The notes under the pieces were generated by a model. That model was not told the origin of the DNA. It was given only the letters and a program-made list of their open reading frames with translations, and did no database searches. The position numbers and the translations under genes were made by a program. This document shows positions 22,563 through 30,932 of a stretch of DNA of 64,000 bases, piece by piece (position 1 is the stretch's first letter; each line of letters starts with the position of its first letter). Source of the stretch: Acanthacorydalis orientalis (Eukaryota; Arthropoda; Insecta; Megaloptera; Corydalidae). The DNA lies in the NCBI GenBank assembly GCA_034766995.1, contig CM068313.1, positions 5,834,461 through 5,898,460 on the forward strand, read 5' to 3'.

Positions 22563-23430
22563 AGAATAACCAATAGTTGTTCTTTAGTATAAAGAAATTT
22601 AAAGAACGCATCTGTACTTTATGTTTCTTTAAATTTATTGTCCAATCGATCGAATTATTTATCGGCGATCGTCTCTCGTCGCCAACTAAACAAAAATATA
22701 AAACAATATAATGCCATAGCTATTTATCACACAGATCCTGCAAGAAATATCGACGCTGCTTCCGGACGCGGAACGTTTACAGATGCTAGACACGATACAC
22801 CGTATCTCGAAGGGCAACCGCCGCCGTCACATACGAACAATCCGAAGTAGAAGTCAATCAAATCAGAGGGAACCGAATCAAGGATCCGTCGACGAACAAA
22901 AGCATCGAACCACCGTCGCGCGTACAAAAAAGAAGCACGCGTTCGCGACAATACGGGACAACGGCAACAGACAACACAGGAACGAACCGATCGTCCAGAC
23001 GTACCGATTAACGGACGAGTCGATGTTCGTGCACCGTCGCGACGGCGGTGCCAATAATGGCAGCGGCGTCGTTTCGACCGACGTTTCGGAAGCACAGCGT
23101 ATATTGGACATTCGCGAGAAGCAGCTATGTGTCGAAATTGAGCGTACGAAGAGGACATATTCGACGGCGTCGCTGCGGACGGCGAACGGCGGGTACAGAA
23201 CGAGCGTCGTGCCGAACATTGAACCGACGAAACATAACAACAACAACAATACTGAACTGTTTAAGAAAGTGTTTGAAATATCGCCCATCATGTTGCGCGG
23301 ACAAAAATGTCCTGTTCGATGTCAGGATGACAATATCAACGACGCGATGATTGATGGTGATTATCCGAGAGTGGACTATAGAAAAACGTTTCAGGATGCG
23401 ATAAGAGGCAAAAATGTTACGAAACTTTGA
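2292..23430 (+). CDS. Mab-21/cGAS-like fold protein, N-myristoylation motif, nine exons
   Basis: Exons 2292-2514, 3672-3793, 5739-5950, 11163-11344, 14485-14726, 16262-16450, 18998-20270, 21730-21887 and 22735-23430 join in phase with AG acceptors and GT donors throughout, giving about 1,098 residues. Residues 2-6 (GCNVS) fit an N-myristoylation site with a Cys3 that could be palmitoylated. Residues 1-245 are not recognised. From residue 248 there is a GS motif, then P-R-D-F, then V-E-V-H-L-V-L-A-I followed by GWP near 291-302. Helical segments and a W-x(n)-YFF pattern near 424-460 follow the order of the Mab-21/cGAS C-terminal lobe. Family members make nucleotide second messengers or are inactive relatives. 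Here the second and third acidic positions look like R261 and H291, and no zinc-thumb Cys cluster is seen, so catalysis is doubtful. The tail after about 815 is basic and low in complexity. The exact family member is not identified. Confidence 0.85.
2820..2995. repeat. Dispersed repeat family R1, copy
   Basis: Contains GATGTTGTCATCA, AACAATTAAAAATGATTAAT, TTTTTGATCAGAAAAACTTT and a downstream AGAACTGTATTG segment in fixed order. The same order recurs at many places in the window. No coding content is seen. Confidence 0.6.
3036..3115. mobile_element. 80-bp mariner family A mini-element (two terminal repeats only)
   Basis: TTAGGTTGGTAGAAAAATAA at the left and its inverted partner at the right (ending CTTACCAACCTAA) face each other with about 20 nt between, flanked by TA on both sides. 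It is the smallest deletion derivative of family A here and could fold into a hairpin. Confidence 0.85.
3453..3489. repeat. (TA)n microsatellite
   Basis: Perfect AT dinucleotide run in intron 1. Confidence 0.97.
3597..3640. repeat. (TA)n microsatellite
   Basis: Perfect run ending 32 nt before the exon 2 acceptor boundary. Confidence 0.97.
3672..3793 (+). CDS. Exon 2 of the Mab-21-like gene
   Basis: The acceptor is TTTTTTAG and the donor GATGTAAGT. It enters in phase 1, leaves in phase 0, and encodes about 40 residues of amphipathic helix (VERLVQRLVCG and FLVRLATCARL are visible). A (TA)n tract ends 32 nt upstream. Confidence 0.9.
4370..4910 (-). mobile_element. Mariner transposase C-terminal remnant, third family
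   Basis: The minus strand near 4650-4700 reads HPPYAPDLG, the Tc1/mariner motif before the third catalytic Asp. Further on come weak matches to the C-terminal F-Q-K-W-K-R region. Stops and frameshifts are present, and terminal repeats were not found. Confidence 0.65.
5639..5689. repeat. (TA)n microsatellite
   Basis: Perfect run of about 50 bp just before exon 3. Confidence 0.97.
5739..5950 (+). CDS. Exon 3 of the Mab-21-like gene
   Basis: The acceptor is CCCCTCAG and the donor AGAAGGTACG, with exit phase 2. It encodes about 70 residues, rich in Glu and Gly, of the unrecognised N-terminal region. GC content is well above the flanking intron. A (TA)n tract of about 50 bp lies 50 nt upstream. 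Confidence 0.9.
6622..6680. repeat. (TA)n microsatellite
   Basis: Near-perfect run of about 59 bp in intron 3. Confidence 0.97.
7033..7130. repeat. Dispersed repeat family R2, copy
   Basis: Contains TGACGTTGACTTATTTATTT, ATGACGTCGAG and a CTATGATACCTAATTTGTTT-like segment in the same order as sequences at 26410 and 58770. Confidence 0.6.
7590..7635. repeat. (TA)n microsatellite
   Basis: Perfect run, followed by TGTATACATATATG variants. Confidence 0.97.
7790..8290. other. GC-elevated intronic island, possible regulatory DNA
   Basis: GC and CpG are higher than in the surrounding intron (CTCGCCGTCGACGG and CTCTCGCCGCCATCG are seen). It is split by a (TA)n tract at 8020-8053. Open frames are short and without family resemblance, so conserved non-coding DNA is more likely than an exon. 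Confidence 0.35.
8020..8053. repeat. (TA)n microsatellite
   Basis: Perfect run followed by a short GT run. Confidence 0.95.
9386..9925 (+). mobile_element. Internally deleted mariner, family A (540 bp)
   Basis: Flanked by TA duplications. TTAGGTTGGTAGGAAAATAA is at the left and an inverted match at the right. In between lie a leader, a broken N-terminal transposase coding stretch (MGKSK start, ...FEFKMGGKS-like) and the helix-turn-helix region (TIQELVQKLGVSYPTVLDH), which runs straight into the right end. The catalytic domain is absent. Confidence 0.9.
10408..10468. repeat. (TA)n microsatellite
   Basis: Perfect run of about 60 bp. Confidence 0.97.
11163..11344 (+). CDS. Exon 4 of the Mab-21-like gene
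   Basis: The acceptor is ACATTCAG and the donor TCAGGTTTGT. It enters in phase 2 and leaves in phase 1. It encodes about 60 residues ending in PPDEQIFYGS, just before the nucleotidyltransferase-like core. Splicing directly to 14485 keeps the frame; splicing to 11548 does not lead to an open continuation. Confidence 0.88.
11548..11606 (+). other. Candidate 59-nt cassette (poison) exon
   Basis: The segment has a good acceptor (CCATTTCAG) and an excellent donor (GATGTAAGT). It is open in the frame coming from exon 4 (GELFQLSLGD visible). At 59 nt it leaves in phase 0, whereas the exon at 14485 needs phase 1. Inclusion would read that exon in the wrong frame and meet TAG at 14530-14532. It could be a regulated frame-breaking exon, part of a longer isoform with another unseen exon of 3n+1 nt, or a chance match. 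Confidence 0.5.
11607..14484 (+). other. Intron between the cassette exon and exon 5
   Basis: AT-rich, with one long (TA)n tract and no recognisable element. I looked for an exon of 3n+1 nt that would rescue the 59-nt cassette and found none with good splice sites and an open frame. Confidence 0.6.
12075..12138. repeat. (TA)n microsatellite
   Basis: Perfect run of about 63 bp in intron 4, between exons 4 and 5. Confidence 0.97.
14485..14726 (+). CDS. Exon 5 of the Mab-21-like gene, start of the catalytic-like core
   Basis: The acceptor is TCGTTTCAG and the donor AAAACAGTAAGT. It carries the GS motif (248-249), D259-F260-R261 and the strand V-E-V-H-L-V-L-A-I with GWP. In active cGAS-like enzymes acidic residues sit at the positions of D259, R261 and H291; only the first is kept here. 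GC content is high for this window. Confidence 0.9.
15035..16146 (-). mobile_element. Tigger/pogo-type DNA transposon remnant
   Basis: A minus-strand open frame at 15468-16004 (178 aa) contains RPQTLNACWKAACPGCV, and downstream H-E-I-G-G-E-D with V-E-E-L-L. This is the C-terminal region typical of Tigger (pogo superfamily) transposases, after the catalytic core. The ends carry an inverted match, TCTTTTTATGCGGTT against AACCGCATTAAAAAGA. The catalytic half is missing. It lies in the intron after exon 5 of the host gene, on the opposite strand. Confidence 0.78.
15468..16004 (-). pseudogene. Tigger transposase C-terminal fragment
   Basis: An uninterrupted 178-codon stretch. The early part (LNACWK) matches the segment after the DDE core in Tigger proteins; the middle is acidic (V-E-E-L-L, then D-D-D-I-I), as in the family. 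The N-terminal CENP-B-like DNA-binding domain and the catalytic residues are not present, so no transposition activity is expected. Confidence 0.72.
16171..16221. repeat. (TA)n microsatellite
   Basis: Perfect run ending about 40 nt before exon 6. Confidence 0.97.
16262..16450 (+). CDS. Exon 6 of the Mab-21-like gene
   Basis: The acceptor is TTGTTGCAG and the donor CGGTCAGGTAAAT, phase 0 at both ends, 63 residues. It includes SSIWKISLPASASIIRSHYG, whose position and W-x-I-S pattern resemble the W-R-L-S-F segment of Mab-21 proteins, then a helix ending in LYRFHGQ. A (TA)n tract ends about 40 nt upstream. Confidence 0.9.
16451..18997 (+). other. Intron between exons 6 and 7
   Basis: AT-rich. 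It includes an R1-like segment near 17280-17400 (TTTTTGATCAGAAATAAATC) and a small inverted repeat, ACACTG...CAGTGT, near 17790-17810. No exon was seen. Confidence 0.6.
18998..20270 (+). CDS. Exon 7 of the Mab-21-like gene, large C-terminal lobe exon
   Basis: The acceptor is ATTTCTAG and the donor AACTCAGGTACA. It encodes 424 residues plus one base. The first about 80 residues match the order of Mab-21 C-terminal helices: ANVLLTLLWLELEK, then a Trp, YHVLKILDRLLIALKS, YFFSLQNIFL. The remaining about 340 residues, with WYWGQDM and LLPAYGTCEWHSLEM, extend well beyond a standard Mab-21 domain and are not recognised. A (TA)n tract starts 23 nt after the donor. Confidence 0.92.
20293..20337. repeat. 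(TA)n microsatellite followed by GATA-like run
   Basis: Starts 23 nt after the exon 7 donor and continues into ATAGATAGATAGATAG at about 20340-20364. Confidence 0.96.
21106..21320 (-). mobile_element. Mariner-like family B fragment
   Basis: The left end (TCTACAAATTAATTCGGTG) and the adjoining sequence match copies at 44 and 38933. The right end is missing. Confidence 0.7.
21477..21518. repeat. (TA)n microsatellite with CT run
   Basis: A CT run at 21443-21458 and a short TA run precede the main (TA)n tract. Confidence 0.95.
21730..21887 (+). CDS. Exon 8 of the Mab-21-like gene, basic tail
   Basis: The acceptor is TTCATTCAG and the donor TTTTCAGTGAGT (GT at 21888). It completes the split Glu codon from the previous exon and leaves in phase 0. 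The 52 residues are strongly basic (RTCMVRRRYGVHRGL) and end in a short helix, LMEALVNLNKFS. Confidence 0.82.
22042..22086. repeat. (TA)n microsatellite
   Basis: Perfect run in the last intron. Confidence 0.96.
22518..22560. repeat. (TA)n microsatellite
   Basis: Perfect run about 175 nt before the last exon. Confidence 0.96.
22735..23430 (+). CDS. Exon 9 of the Mab-21-like gene, terminal exon with stop
   Basis: The acceptor is ATCACACAG, phase 0, and it runs 231 codons to TGA at 23428-23430. It begins with a helix (ILQEISTLLPDAERLQMLD), then Arg/Gln/Asn-rich low-complexity sequence with a run of five Asn, and ends KNVTKL. No domain is recognised; it looks disordered. A possible AATAAA poly(A) signal is at 23865-23870, but others may be used. 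Confidence 0.85.
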   Translation: MLQEISTLLPDAERLQMLDTIHRISKGNRRRHIRTIRSRSQSNQREPNQGSVDEQKHRTTVARTKKKHAFATIRDNGNRQHRNEPIVQTYRLTDESMFVHRRDGGANNGSGVVSTDVSEAQRILDIREKQLCVEIERTKRTYSTASLRTANGGYRTSVVPNIEPTKHNNNNNTELFKKVFEISPIMLRGQKCPVRCQDDNINDAMIDGDYPRVDYRKTFQDAIRGKNVTKL

Positions 23431-24050
23431 ACATTATGTGTACATACACACAAATATACCAAATACACACACAAGTACATTATATATATATACACACTTT
23501 TGAACAAAGAACTCTTCCATTTTTTAAAAATACAATATGGATCCATGAAAAACATCACTGACATTCTTTTTAATTTAAAATTATTATAACGATACATTTT
23601 TTAGTCGATATCTTAGTTCAAATATGTGTTTAATAACAAAATATTAATTTTTCAGGATAACTCACTGAATGCTTATTGCATTTAAGTAAGGAATGAATAT
23701 CACATAACATCAATTTAATTGTAAATTTAATTGTTTACTTTACATCCTCAATTGTCTATTAATTTCATCAAATTGTTAACCCTTCAAATGTTTTTTTTTA
23801 CAAAAAAGAAGCAATATACAAATTTGATACTATTAACAAAGCACTGTATTTTTGTAAATAAGAAAATAAAACTTTTATTTCGAAGAGCTGTTAAAGCAAC
23901 AAAAGTTAATTAATTAAATTACAAGAATTATGAATTTAAATTAGGAACTATTGGCTAGTAGTCGATATTTAATGAAAAGTAGTAAAAAAATTAAATATGA
24001 CTTTTTTATACTTAAGTTAAATATATAAATCAATTTACGATATTATTAAG
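23431..24050. other. 3' flank of the Mab-21-like gene
   Basis: AT-rich sequence with CA-rich runs just after the stop. Probably 3' UTR followed by intergenic DNA. I see no further coding exon. Confidence 0.5.
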
Positions 24051-24250
24051 AAACGGGTAATTTCTCTGTCGTGAAAGAAGACTTGTCGCTATTGATAAAC
24101 GATCCGCTTTATTCTTTTCACTAAGGGCGTATGGAATCCAAACACCTAGCTTGTTGAGTTTCCCTATCTTTTCTAAGTGGCGGCATATGGTGGATTGTGT
24201 TTAGCACATTTGCTAATTCCCGAGTACTTTGCCGTAATTTTGGGCGCTCA
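24050..24250 (-). mobile_element. Mariner transposase fragment, linker before catalytic domain
   Basis: The minus strand reads HLEKIGKLNKLGVWIPYALS and then E-K-N-K-A-D-R, the typical mariner segment between the helix-turn-helix and the first catalytic Asp. It is well preserved over about 45 codons, then joins sequence from a second mariner copy at about 24250. Confidence 0.72.
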
Positions 24251-24978
24251 CCAGCTTGGATGTTTCGCTTTGGTGTCGACGTTGATGCTTGGCCAGGGTC
24301 AACTCATGATTTCTTGCATCTCGGGATGTCGAAATAGATTCATTTTTCATCATCGGTCACGATACGCCACAAGAAAGTTCTGTTTTTATGCCGTGTAAGC
24401 GAAGAAATCAAGATGTTTAAACGATTACCAATGGAATTTTCGGTCAGTTCATGTGGTAACCATCTCCCTTCTTTCTGAAACTTTCCCATGGCTTGTAAAC
24501 ATCATGAAATTGTTGATTTATGTCTTTGAGCTGTTGTACCAATTATTTGAGTGTTTTTGCAGGATTTTCTTTCAATAGAGATTGAAGTTATTCATTTTAG
24601 AACTTTTTAGATTAAGCTGACCGTTGTTTGTCGTGAATGTCACAATCACAACTTTTGAATCGTCGAAATCAATCTCTACATAGTGTTTCCAATGGATCAG
24701 ATTCACCACAAGTTTTTGTAAGCAATCGATGAGCTTCAGCTGCACTTTTTTCAAATCAAAGTAGTGTAGAAGTACACATCGGAAAAACAACTTATCGCGT
24801 TCCATTTTAATTCGGTTATAGAAAAGCACTTGTGTAAAGAAAGGATGGTGTATGATGATTGAATTTTTGTGAGAAATGTTCACACTTCAAAATGACATAA
24901 GAGACATCTGTCACTGCCCACAGCATACGCACCTAGAGCCACCTACACGCGGCTTTCAATGCAACTTCCTATTATATC
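24250..24978 (-). mobile_element. Mariner family C copy, truncated
   Basis: Closely matches 31455-32180. The minus strand has a degenerate I-V-T-D-D-E-K (first catalytic Asp region) and V-D-P-G-Q with STSTPKRN, in several frames. The terminal repeat, TGCAACTTCC side, is at about 24958-24975. It is a pseudogene. Confidence 0.78.
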
Positions 24979-25024
24979 ATAAAGTTGTATCGATCTAAAA
25001 ATATTAAAACAACATTTTAATCAA

Positions 25025-25245
25025 CACATCGGAAAAACAACTTTTCGCGTTCAATTTTAATTCGGTTATAGAAAAGCACTTGTGTAAAGAAAGGATGGTG
25101 TATGATGATTGAATTTTTGTGAGAAATGTTCACACTTCAAAATGACATAACATATATTTGTTACTTCCCACAGCATACCCACTTAAGTCATCCGCACGTG
25201 AACAGCGGCTTCCAATACAACCTCATAATATTGTTATTTCGATGC
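25025..25245 (-). repeat. Tandem extra copy of the mariner family C end
   Basis: The about 220 bp starting ACACATCGGAAAAACAACTT repeats the terminal part of the preceding element (24775-24978) in the same orientation with moderate divergence. Confidence 0.8.
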
Positions 25246-25559
25246 CTACGCTACCACTGCTGTGATAAGAATGAGGGATACTTCTTTATTCCAAACAGAT
25301 TTGACCTGTCGAACCTTGAATAACTCGATCTAATATTTCTATCGAGTTGATAATAGGGGAAAAAATATGAAAGACTTATTATCGATCAGAATTTATACGG
25401 AATCATTTATTACCTTTATTAAGCAACGAACAAAGCATCAATCTAATCAGATATAAAAACAGAAACGTTACGAAATATAATTTAAAATTATTATCCGAAA
25501 AAAAATATTACAAAAAATCGTACAGAAATGAAAACACAATATCACAATTTCGTAATAAA

Positions 25560-25956
25560 TAAAAACGAGCACGGGTACCTTTTCATGGTTCTCGAAAACG
25601 ACGCCAATAATATAGTTTTCTATGAAATCTATCAGGCACACAAGACCGTCGATTGCTTCCTGTGACGGTTATTTCGTATTATCGGACAGTGATGAAGGTT
25701 ACGTATAGATTCTCACCGAAACCCATATACGTCAGAAACGAATATTAAAGCAGTAAAGTAAGAAAAAAATATATATATAAACCGTGATATTTTCCACGCG
25801 ATGTGTATAGAAAAAGTGTGAAAAAAGACACATAAATATAAATATTATACGGAATTCAACGCGGCGGCGAGATGAGACCGTAATTTGAATTTATGTTATA
25901 CTCGTAATATTAATTACATCGTACAATTTTCACATTCGCCAGGAATTAAGGTGGAC
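25560..25956 (+). other. Candidate untranslated first exon or promoter region
   Basis: CpG and GC are higher than in the surroundings, and the stretch ends in a perfect donor-like GACGTAAGT (GT at 25957). No long open frame. It could serve a + strand gene downstream or be conserved non-coding DNA. Confidence 0.25.
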
Positions 25957-26302
25957 GTAAGTAGCACAATTTATTTTATTCCATTTTTTATATATATGTT
26001 CTTTTTTTTATAAATGTGCGTGTAGAAAAATTATAATTGTAATTAAAATAAACGACGGTGATTATATAAAAACACTGATAATTGTATTAGAGCTATAAAA
26101 ATAAATTGTAATAAAAGTGGAACTAGATAAAACACACAAGCCTTACACTTAACTATAACGCTTTATTTTGTTGTTTATTTATTTTATGTATGTAGTTATA
26201 TTTTTCAATGTTATTTTAACCGGTACTTAATGACCATATTCTTGTATTTATTCTAGTTATCAGACACTTTTGTATTAATATTTTAATTAATTGTTAGATA
26301 TT

Positions 26303-26323
26303 ATATATATATATATATAAATT

Positions 26324-26376
<53 letters not shown>
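26303..26376. repeat. (TA)n microsatellite, two blocks
   Basis: Two near-perfect blocks separated by AATTTACA, followed by TATGTATATATATATGTGTG variants. Confidence 0.95.
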
Positions 26377-26379
<3 letters not shown>

Positions 26380-26407
26380 GTATATATATATATGTGTGTA
26401 TATTTAT

Positions 26408-26500
26408 AAATCTATGAAGTTGGCTTATTTATTTGAGACGTTGCTTCTATGTTACCCTAATATGTTTATTGTTTCATTCGGTTATATATGTACATGCTTA
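26408..26500. repeat. Dispersed repeat family R2, copy
   Basis: GTTGGCTTATTTATTTGAGA, then TTCTATGTTACCCTAATATG, in the same order as the copies at 7033 and 58768. Confidence 0.6.
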
Positions 26501-26579
26501 TAATATATTAAAAAAAGCTGTATGTACTTATTTTTGAAAATCTCTTTTTCATTTTTGAGTATATAATTCAGGTTAAAAT

Positions 26580-26790
26580 AGACTTCTGACACTGAGGCTA
26601 AATTTGCTTCCAGAAATTTTTTTTTTCATAGATGTTTATGTACATTGGCTTTAAGATGATGGTGTTGATGATAGCATTGTTATCTTAATGCACTTAAACA
26701 ATGTTCAAAAATAATCGATAACGATTTATTAGTTTGAGGAGTAAAAAAATCTATTTTGTAACTAATTCAGGCTACTTTGTTCCGATCATA
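26580..26790. repeat. Dispersed repeat family R1, copy
   Basis: CTTCTGACACTGAGGCTAAA, AAGATGATGGTGTTGATGAT and AATAATCGATAACGATTTAT occur in the R1 arrangement. Confidence 0.55.
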
Positions 26791-28742
26791 TTAATTCAGA
26801 TTAAGACAGATTAGTTTGTATTATTAGGTCAGTTTCAAAGAATGCTTTTCAAGAATTATTTTTGAGGAATTTTCTTACAAACAAAATAATAGAAATTTTA
26901 GTGAAAAAATTGGAAACAGTAAAAAAAACAATCTTTATAAAATCATAACTCAGAATTATTAAAATTTTAGATGATTGTTTATTTTTTAAAAAGTAATTGA
27001 CTATGTTGGTAAATAATTAATTTTTTATTGTCATTTCCGTAACAAAAAAGTAATAATATATAAAAGAACTTATATTCTATGTTAAAATATGAGTGAAAAA
27101 ATTTTTAAAACTATTTATAACTGAATATTCATGTTTGTGAGTATTAAATAATCGCTTCCGATCCGTGCTAGTTCCATTAAGAAAAATTATCACCAGGTGT
27201 TGAAGATTAATTATTTACATGCCTAATGAAAACGATCACGCGATATTAATCAAAGTTTCAGTACGGAGATAATAATTATTCAGTAAGTTACTGGCTCCTA
27301 AATAAACAACCTAACTTGTCTTGTGGCAGATTTAGCTACAAATAAAATTATGACAAAGTTCAATATTGAACTTTCTATACAAACAACGACAACCTATTGA
27401 GAGAGACGTTTTAAAAATCCTTCGCGGAATTTAATATGATTTATTTCCTTTCTTTCTCGTTCTATACAAATGTATAGATTGATATAACTTAACGATACAG
27501 TTTGTAAATGTACACGTTCTGTCAATTTCATTACCAGAAAAAGTAAACATTTTTTTTTTGATAAAGAACGCTCGCCGAACGCTAGATCGAACATATAAAA
27601 TATGTGATGTTACATTTAAATTCCGTGTCAGTTTTTCTTCTCGCCAGTATTTTTCAGATACGTTTCGACAGATAAGAACGAAAATGTGACAGTGATGCGG
27701 CGGAAAGATATAACTCTTTTTCTAGTAAACATTACTGACTACGTAACCATTTCAACCTTGCCTGCCTACCGAGCAGCTTCAATATGATCTCGTTTTGTGT
27801 TTAGAAAGAATACTTCACACCTTTTCGACGGTGCCGCCGTTTTCGTACCAGTGACGTCGGAAACGAATTTTTATCTGATCGTTCGTTCAAGTTTCATTTC
27901 ATTAGTTTTCGATTCGGATTAGATACATATATTTATCTGTACTTGTGAATGCTTGTAATAGTTTATATTTAATTTTAATCTTGTTGTATTTGCGAACAAA
28001 AAAAACGTAAATCCGTATAACAGAAATTCTGTTTGAATTTCAGAATAACATTTCAAAAATATTTTTATAAAGACTTTAACTATACATTCCGTTTTGTGTA
28101 ACTGAGAGTCAAACGAATTTTATAATGGATGTATTAGGAATGATCATATTTGATTTGTCAAAGAGATTTTTTCAAGCGTATAAAAAATCACTGAGTCGAA
28201 TTACCACTTTCTGTGTGCTTTAGTGGATTTGAAAAAGCGTTCCGATTTAAATGTACCTTCATGCTGATTGATACTGTGAAATAGTTAGATCAAAGATAAA
28301 TTTGGAATTTTATTACAGTCAAATAAAGACATCTCTAATCAAAATAAATTAAAAAATAAGATTTTGATAAAACATTTGTTTGATAATATCAGCATACTTT
28401 AAAGAAATCATTTATTATTTTTTTTATTATGTATTCTTTATCAATATCTTGATAATATTTTAGAGGAAAATGAATATGTGTAACATATAGACCTTAGTAG
28501 ATTTACTAAAATTTGAGATTGAATTATAAATAAAAATAATTTAATTATTGAAATTATTTCTAAATATTCTTCATTTAAAATACTCTAAAAGAAAAATATA
28601 GATGTTAAAAAAGATAGAATTTTTACATCTTTTATCTAATAATTATTTAGTTAAAATTATAATTATTTATTTTTCTAACAGTGATTTTATTGTTATATTA
28701 TCTTATTCATCTTGATATTTAAGAATCAATTGAGTCCTTACT

Positions 28743-28843
28743 TCAGCTAGTTTTGGTTCTAGAGTCATCCTTAAGTATCTTTTAACATTCTCTTACTTTA
28801 TCTACCAACTACTTAAGGATGGTTTACGAAGCAAAACTAATTG
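28743..28843. repeat. Imperfect hairpin, about 34-nt arms
   Basis: The left arm at 28743-28777 (ending CATCCTTAAGTA) pairs with the right arm at 28809-28843 (starting TACTTAAGGATG) with few mismatches and a loop of about 31 nt. The right arm resembles the sequence at 43930 (family R3). Confidence 0.75.
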
Positions 28844-29556
28844 TTTCAACTCACTAAGATTTATTAACTTATAATTTTTTAATCACTATTTTTTTATTTA
28901 TTACATTCATAAATTTTCAGTGAGAACAGTTTTGATTTGTATTTCTTTTTTTTTCAAAAAACTGATTTTTTTTGAATATAATCAGCTGTTTAATATTAAT
29001 GTGTTATAAAAATTGATATAAACTTTTAATTAAACATGATGACGTTAAGGATTTCTTTATATTTTTCATTTTTTTTAAATTTCTTCGACATATGTTGAAA
29101 TGATTCTGTTTTTATTGTTTGTGTTGTAAAACATTGTTTGAATAATGGCTGAATGATGTTATACCTAAATATGGTAATCGTAAATGTTAATTAATGCTTG
29201 TAAAATAGAGGGTTAGCCTCGTACTCAAATATTTGAAGTACATAAATAATGAAAAATGAACAAACTTTAATCTACATGCAACATTTCGAATTCGTTATTT
29301 GGTAATCAATATGTTTTACTATTGAATCCAAGAACTAGTATCGAATTATTCTACTGATATAAAACTCAATTATTGAAAAGTTGATCTAAAATTGAAATAT
29401 TGCTTTATATTTAAATAAACCTTTGTACATCAAAATATATCAGAAAATCAACAGTTACATTTAAATTCATGTGGTAATTATATGTGATCATCTGAAAAAA
29501 ATATATGGAAATATGAAATAGTGATTCACTTATTAAATGAGTGATAGAAGAATCTA

Positions 29557-30098
29557 TTAGGTTGGTAAGAAAATAACTGTGATTTTTCTTTTCTGAATTC
29601 TAACCTTAATATTTTTCAATGAAATTTTTATTTCATGAGTGTTTATATTAATATAATTTTAAATTTAATTTTTCGATCTGTATTTTGGTAACATAGACTA
29701 TGGTTTCATTATAAATTTTGTTTCAAATTAGGCTATTGAATTAGAAATGAAAAAGAAGCAAATACGAGAAATTTCAAAACGAGTGGTAAATCAGCAGAAA
29801 CTGTTGTTAAATTTAACGATGCTTTTGGTGTGGGTACTATTAAGGAACGTACGGTGCAATGGTGGTTCCAAACATTTCACCCTGGGGACGAGAGCCTTGA
29901 AGATGAAGGAGGTCGTGGGCGTCCTTTTTCAGTTCCTAATGACTAGCTGAAGGCATTAGTTGAATCAGAACCACGCACAATAATTCCAGAGCTTGCATTA
30001 AAGTTATGTATTAGTCATCCAATAGTTTTGGACCACAAATGGAAAAATATATATGAAATTGAAGGTGATAAACCGCAACTATTTTTCTACCAACCTAA
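29557..30098 (+). mobile_element. Internally deleted mariner, family A (542 bp)
   Basis: TA-flanked, with TTAGGTTGGTAAGAAAATAA left and TACCAACCTAA right. Coding remnants read MKKKQIREI... with V-Q-W-W-F-Q and then a helix-turn-helix trace, going directly into the right end. Frameshifts are present, and the layout matches the copy at 9386. Confidence 0.9.
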
Positions 30099-30932
30099 TA
30101 AACTCGGCATAAAAAAATGATTTAAAAATGGTGATAGCAACGAAAATTGATTATTTGTTTTTCAGTATATTTTTTTTATTTTTAATCGCATGTATTGATA
30201 GTTTTAAGTAAATTATCCAAGCAATTTAAAACGATTAATCTGCTGTCAATTACCGCTGTACACAAATCCGTACAGAATGAATATAAACGATTCCATACAT
30301 AAAACAAATACGTTGTTTTCTTTTAAAATAAACGTACAGATAAATAAATATTTGACTGCACGCGTACGCTGTTGGTGCTTGTACGAACGTAAATATTTCT
30401 TTATGTATACCAAAAAAAAACATATTTTTTTTTTGATTTGAATTCGTCTGCGCTACCGTCACGTAAAATCGAATTTTATTGTTGAAACGTACAAACTTGC
30501 TCGCTCGGTTGAATAATTGATTGACAGTTAAAATTGATTAACTGATGCTTCATTTATAAAGGCTATTGGAATTGTGCTTCTCTATAATGAATAAAAGTTC
30601 GTTGACAGAAAGTTGAACAACATAATGAACAAAATCAATCAAATCACATCTGTTAATTTGCTACAATTGACATGCAAGAGTGATATTCGTAAGATAGGAG
30701 CGTTGCGGATTTTACTATACACACACACACTCTTGTGCTTGTTCTATGCGCATCGAGCGAGTTCTACATGAACAATACGTTTGATTTAGAAATTAATTAA
30801 ACGATATATATTCTGTATTAGTGAAGACTTATAATTGATTATTAATACGGTTACATGCTAATAACTTCTCTTATAAATTAACTATATTCTTCATCTTTCT
30901 AATATTCAATATTTCTCATAAATGTATTTATT

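Larger units (their letters stand above)
25246..29556. other. Intergenic, no confident gene
   Basis: Holds GC-elevated stretches at 25560-25960 and 27640-27920, (TA)n at 26303-26376, repeat copies R2 (26408) and R1 (26580), and a hairpin at 28743-28843. At 25943-25956 a short segment ends in GGTGGAC followed by GTAAGT and could be the end of a non-coding exon. Confidence 0.5.

Noticed and set aside
22727..23291. Minus-strand open frames over the last exon
   Set aside because: Shadow of the + strand terminal exon, which has a matching acceptor and phase.
24572..24883. Minus-strand frame of 103 codons
   Set aside because: Part of the mariner family C remnant; not an independent gene.
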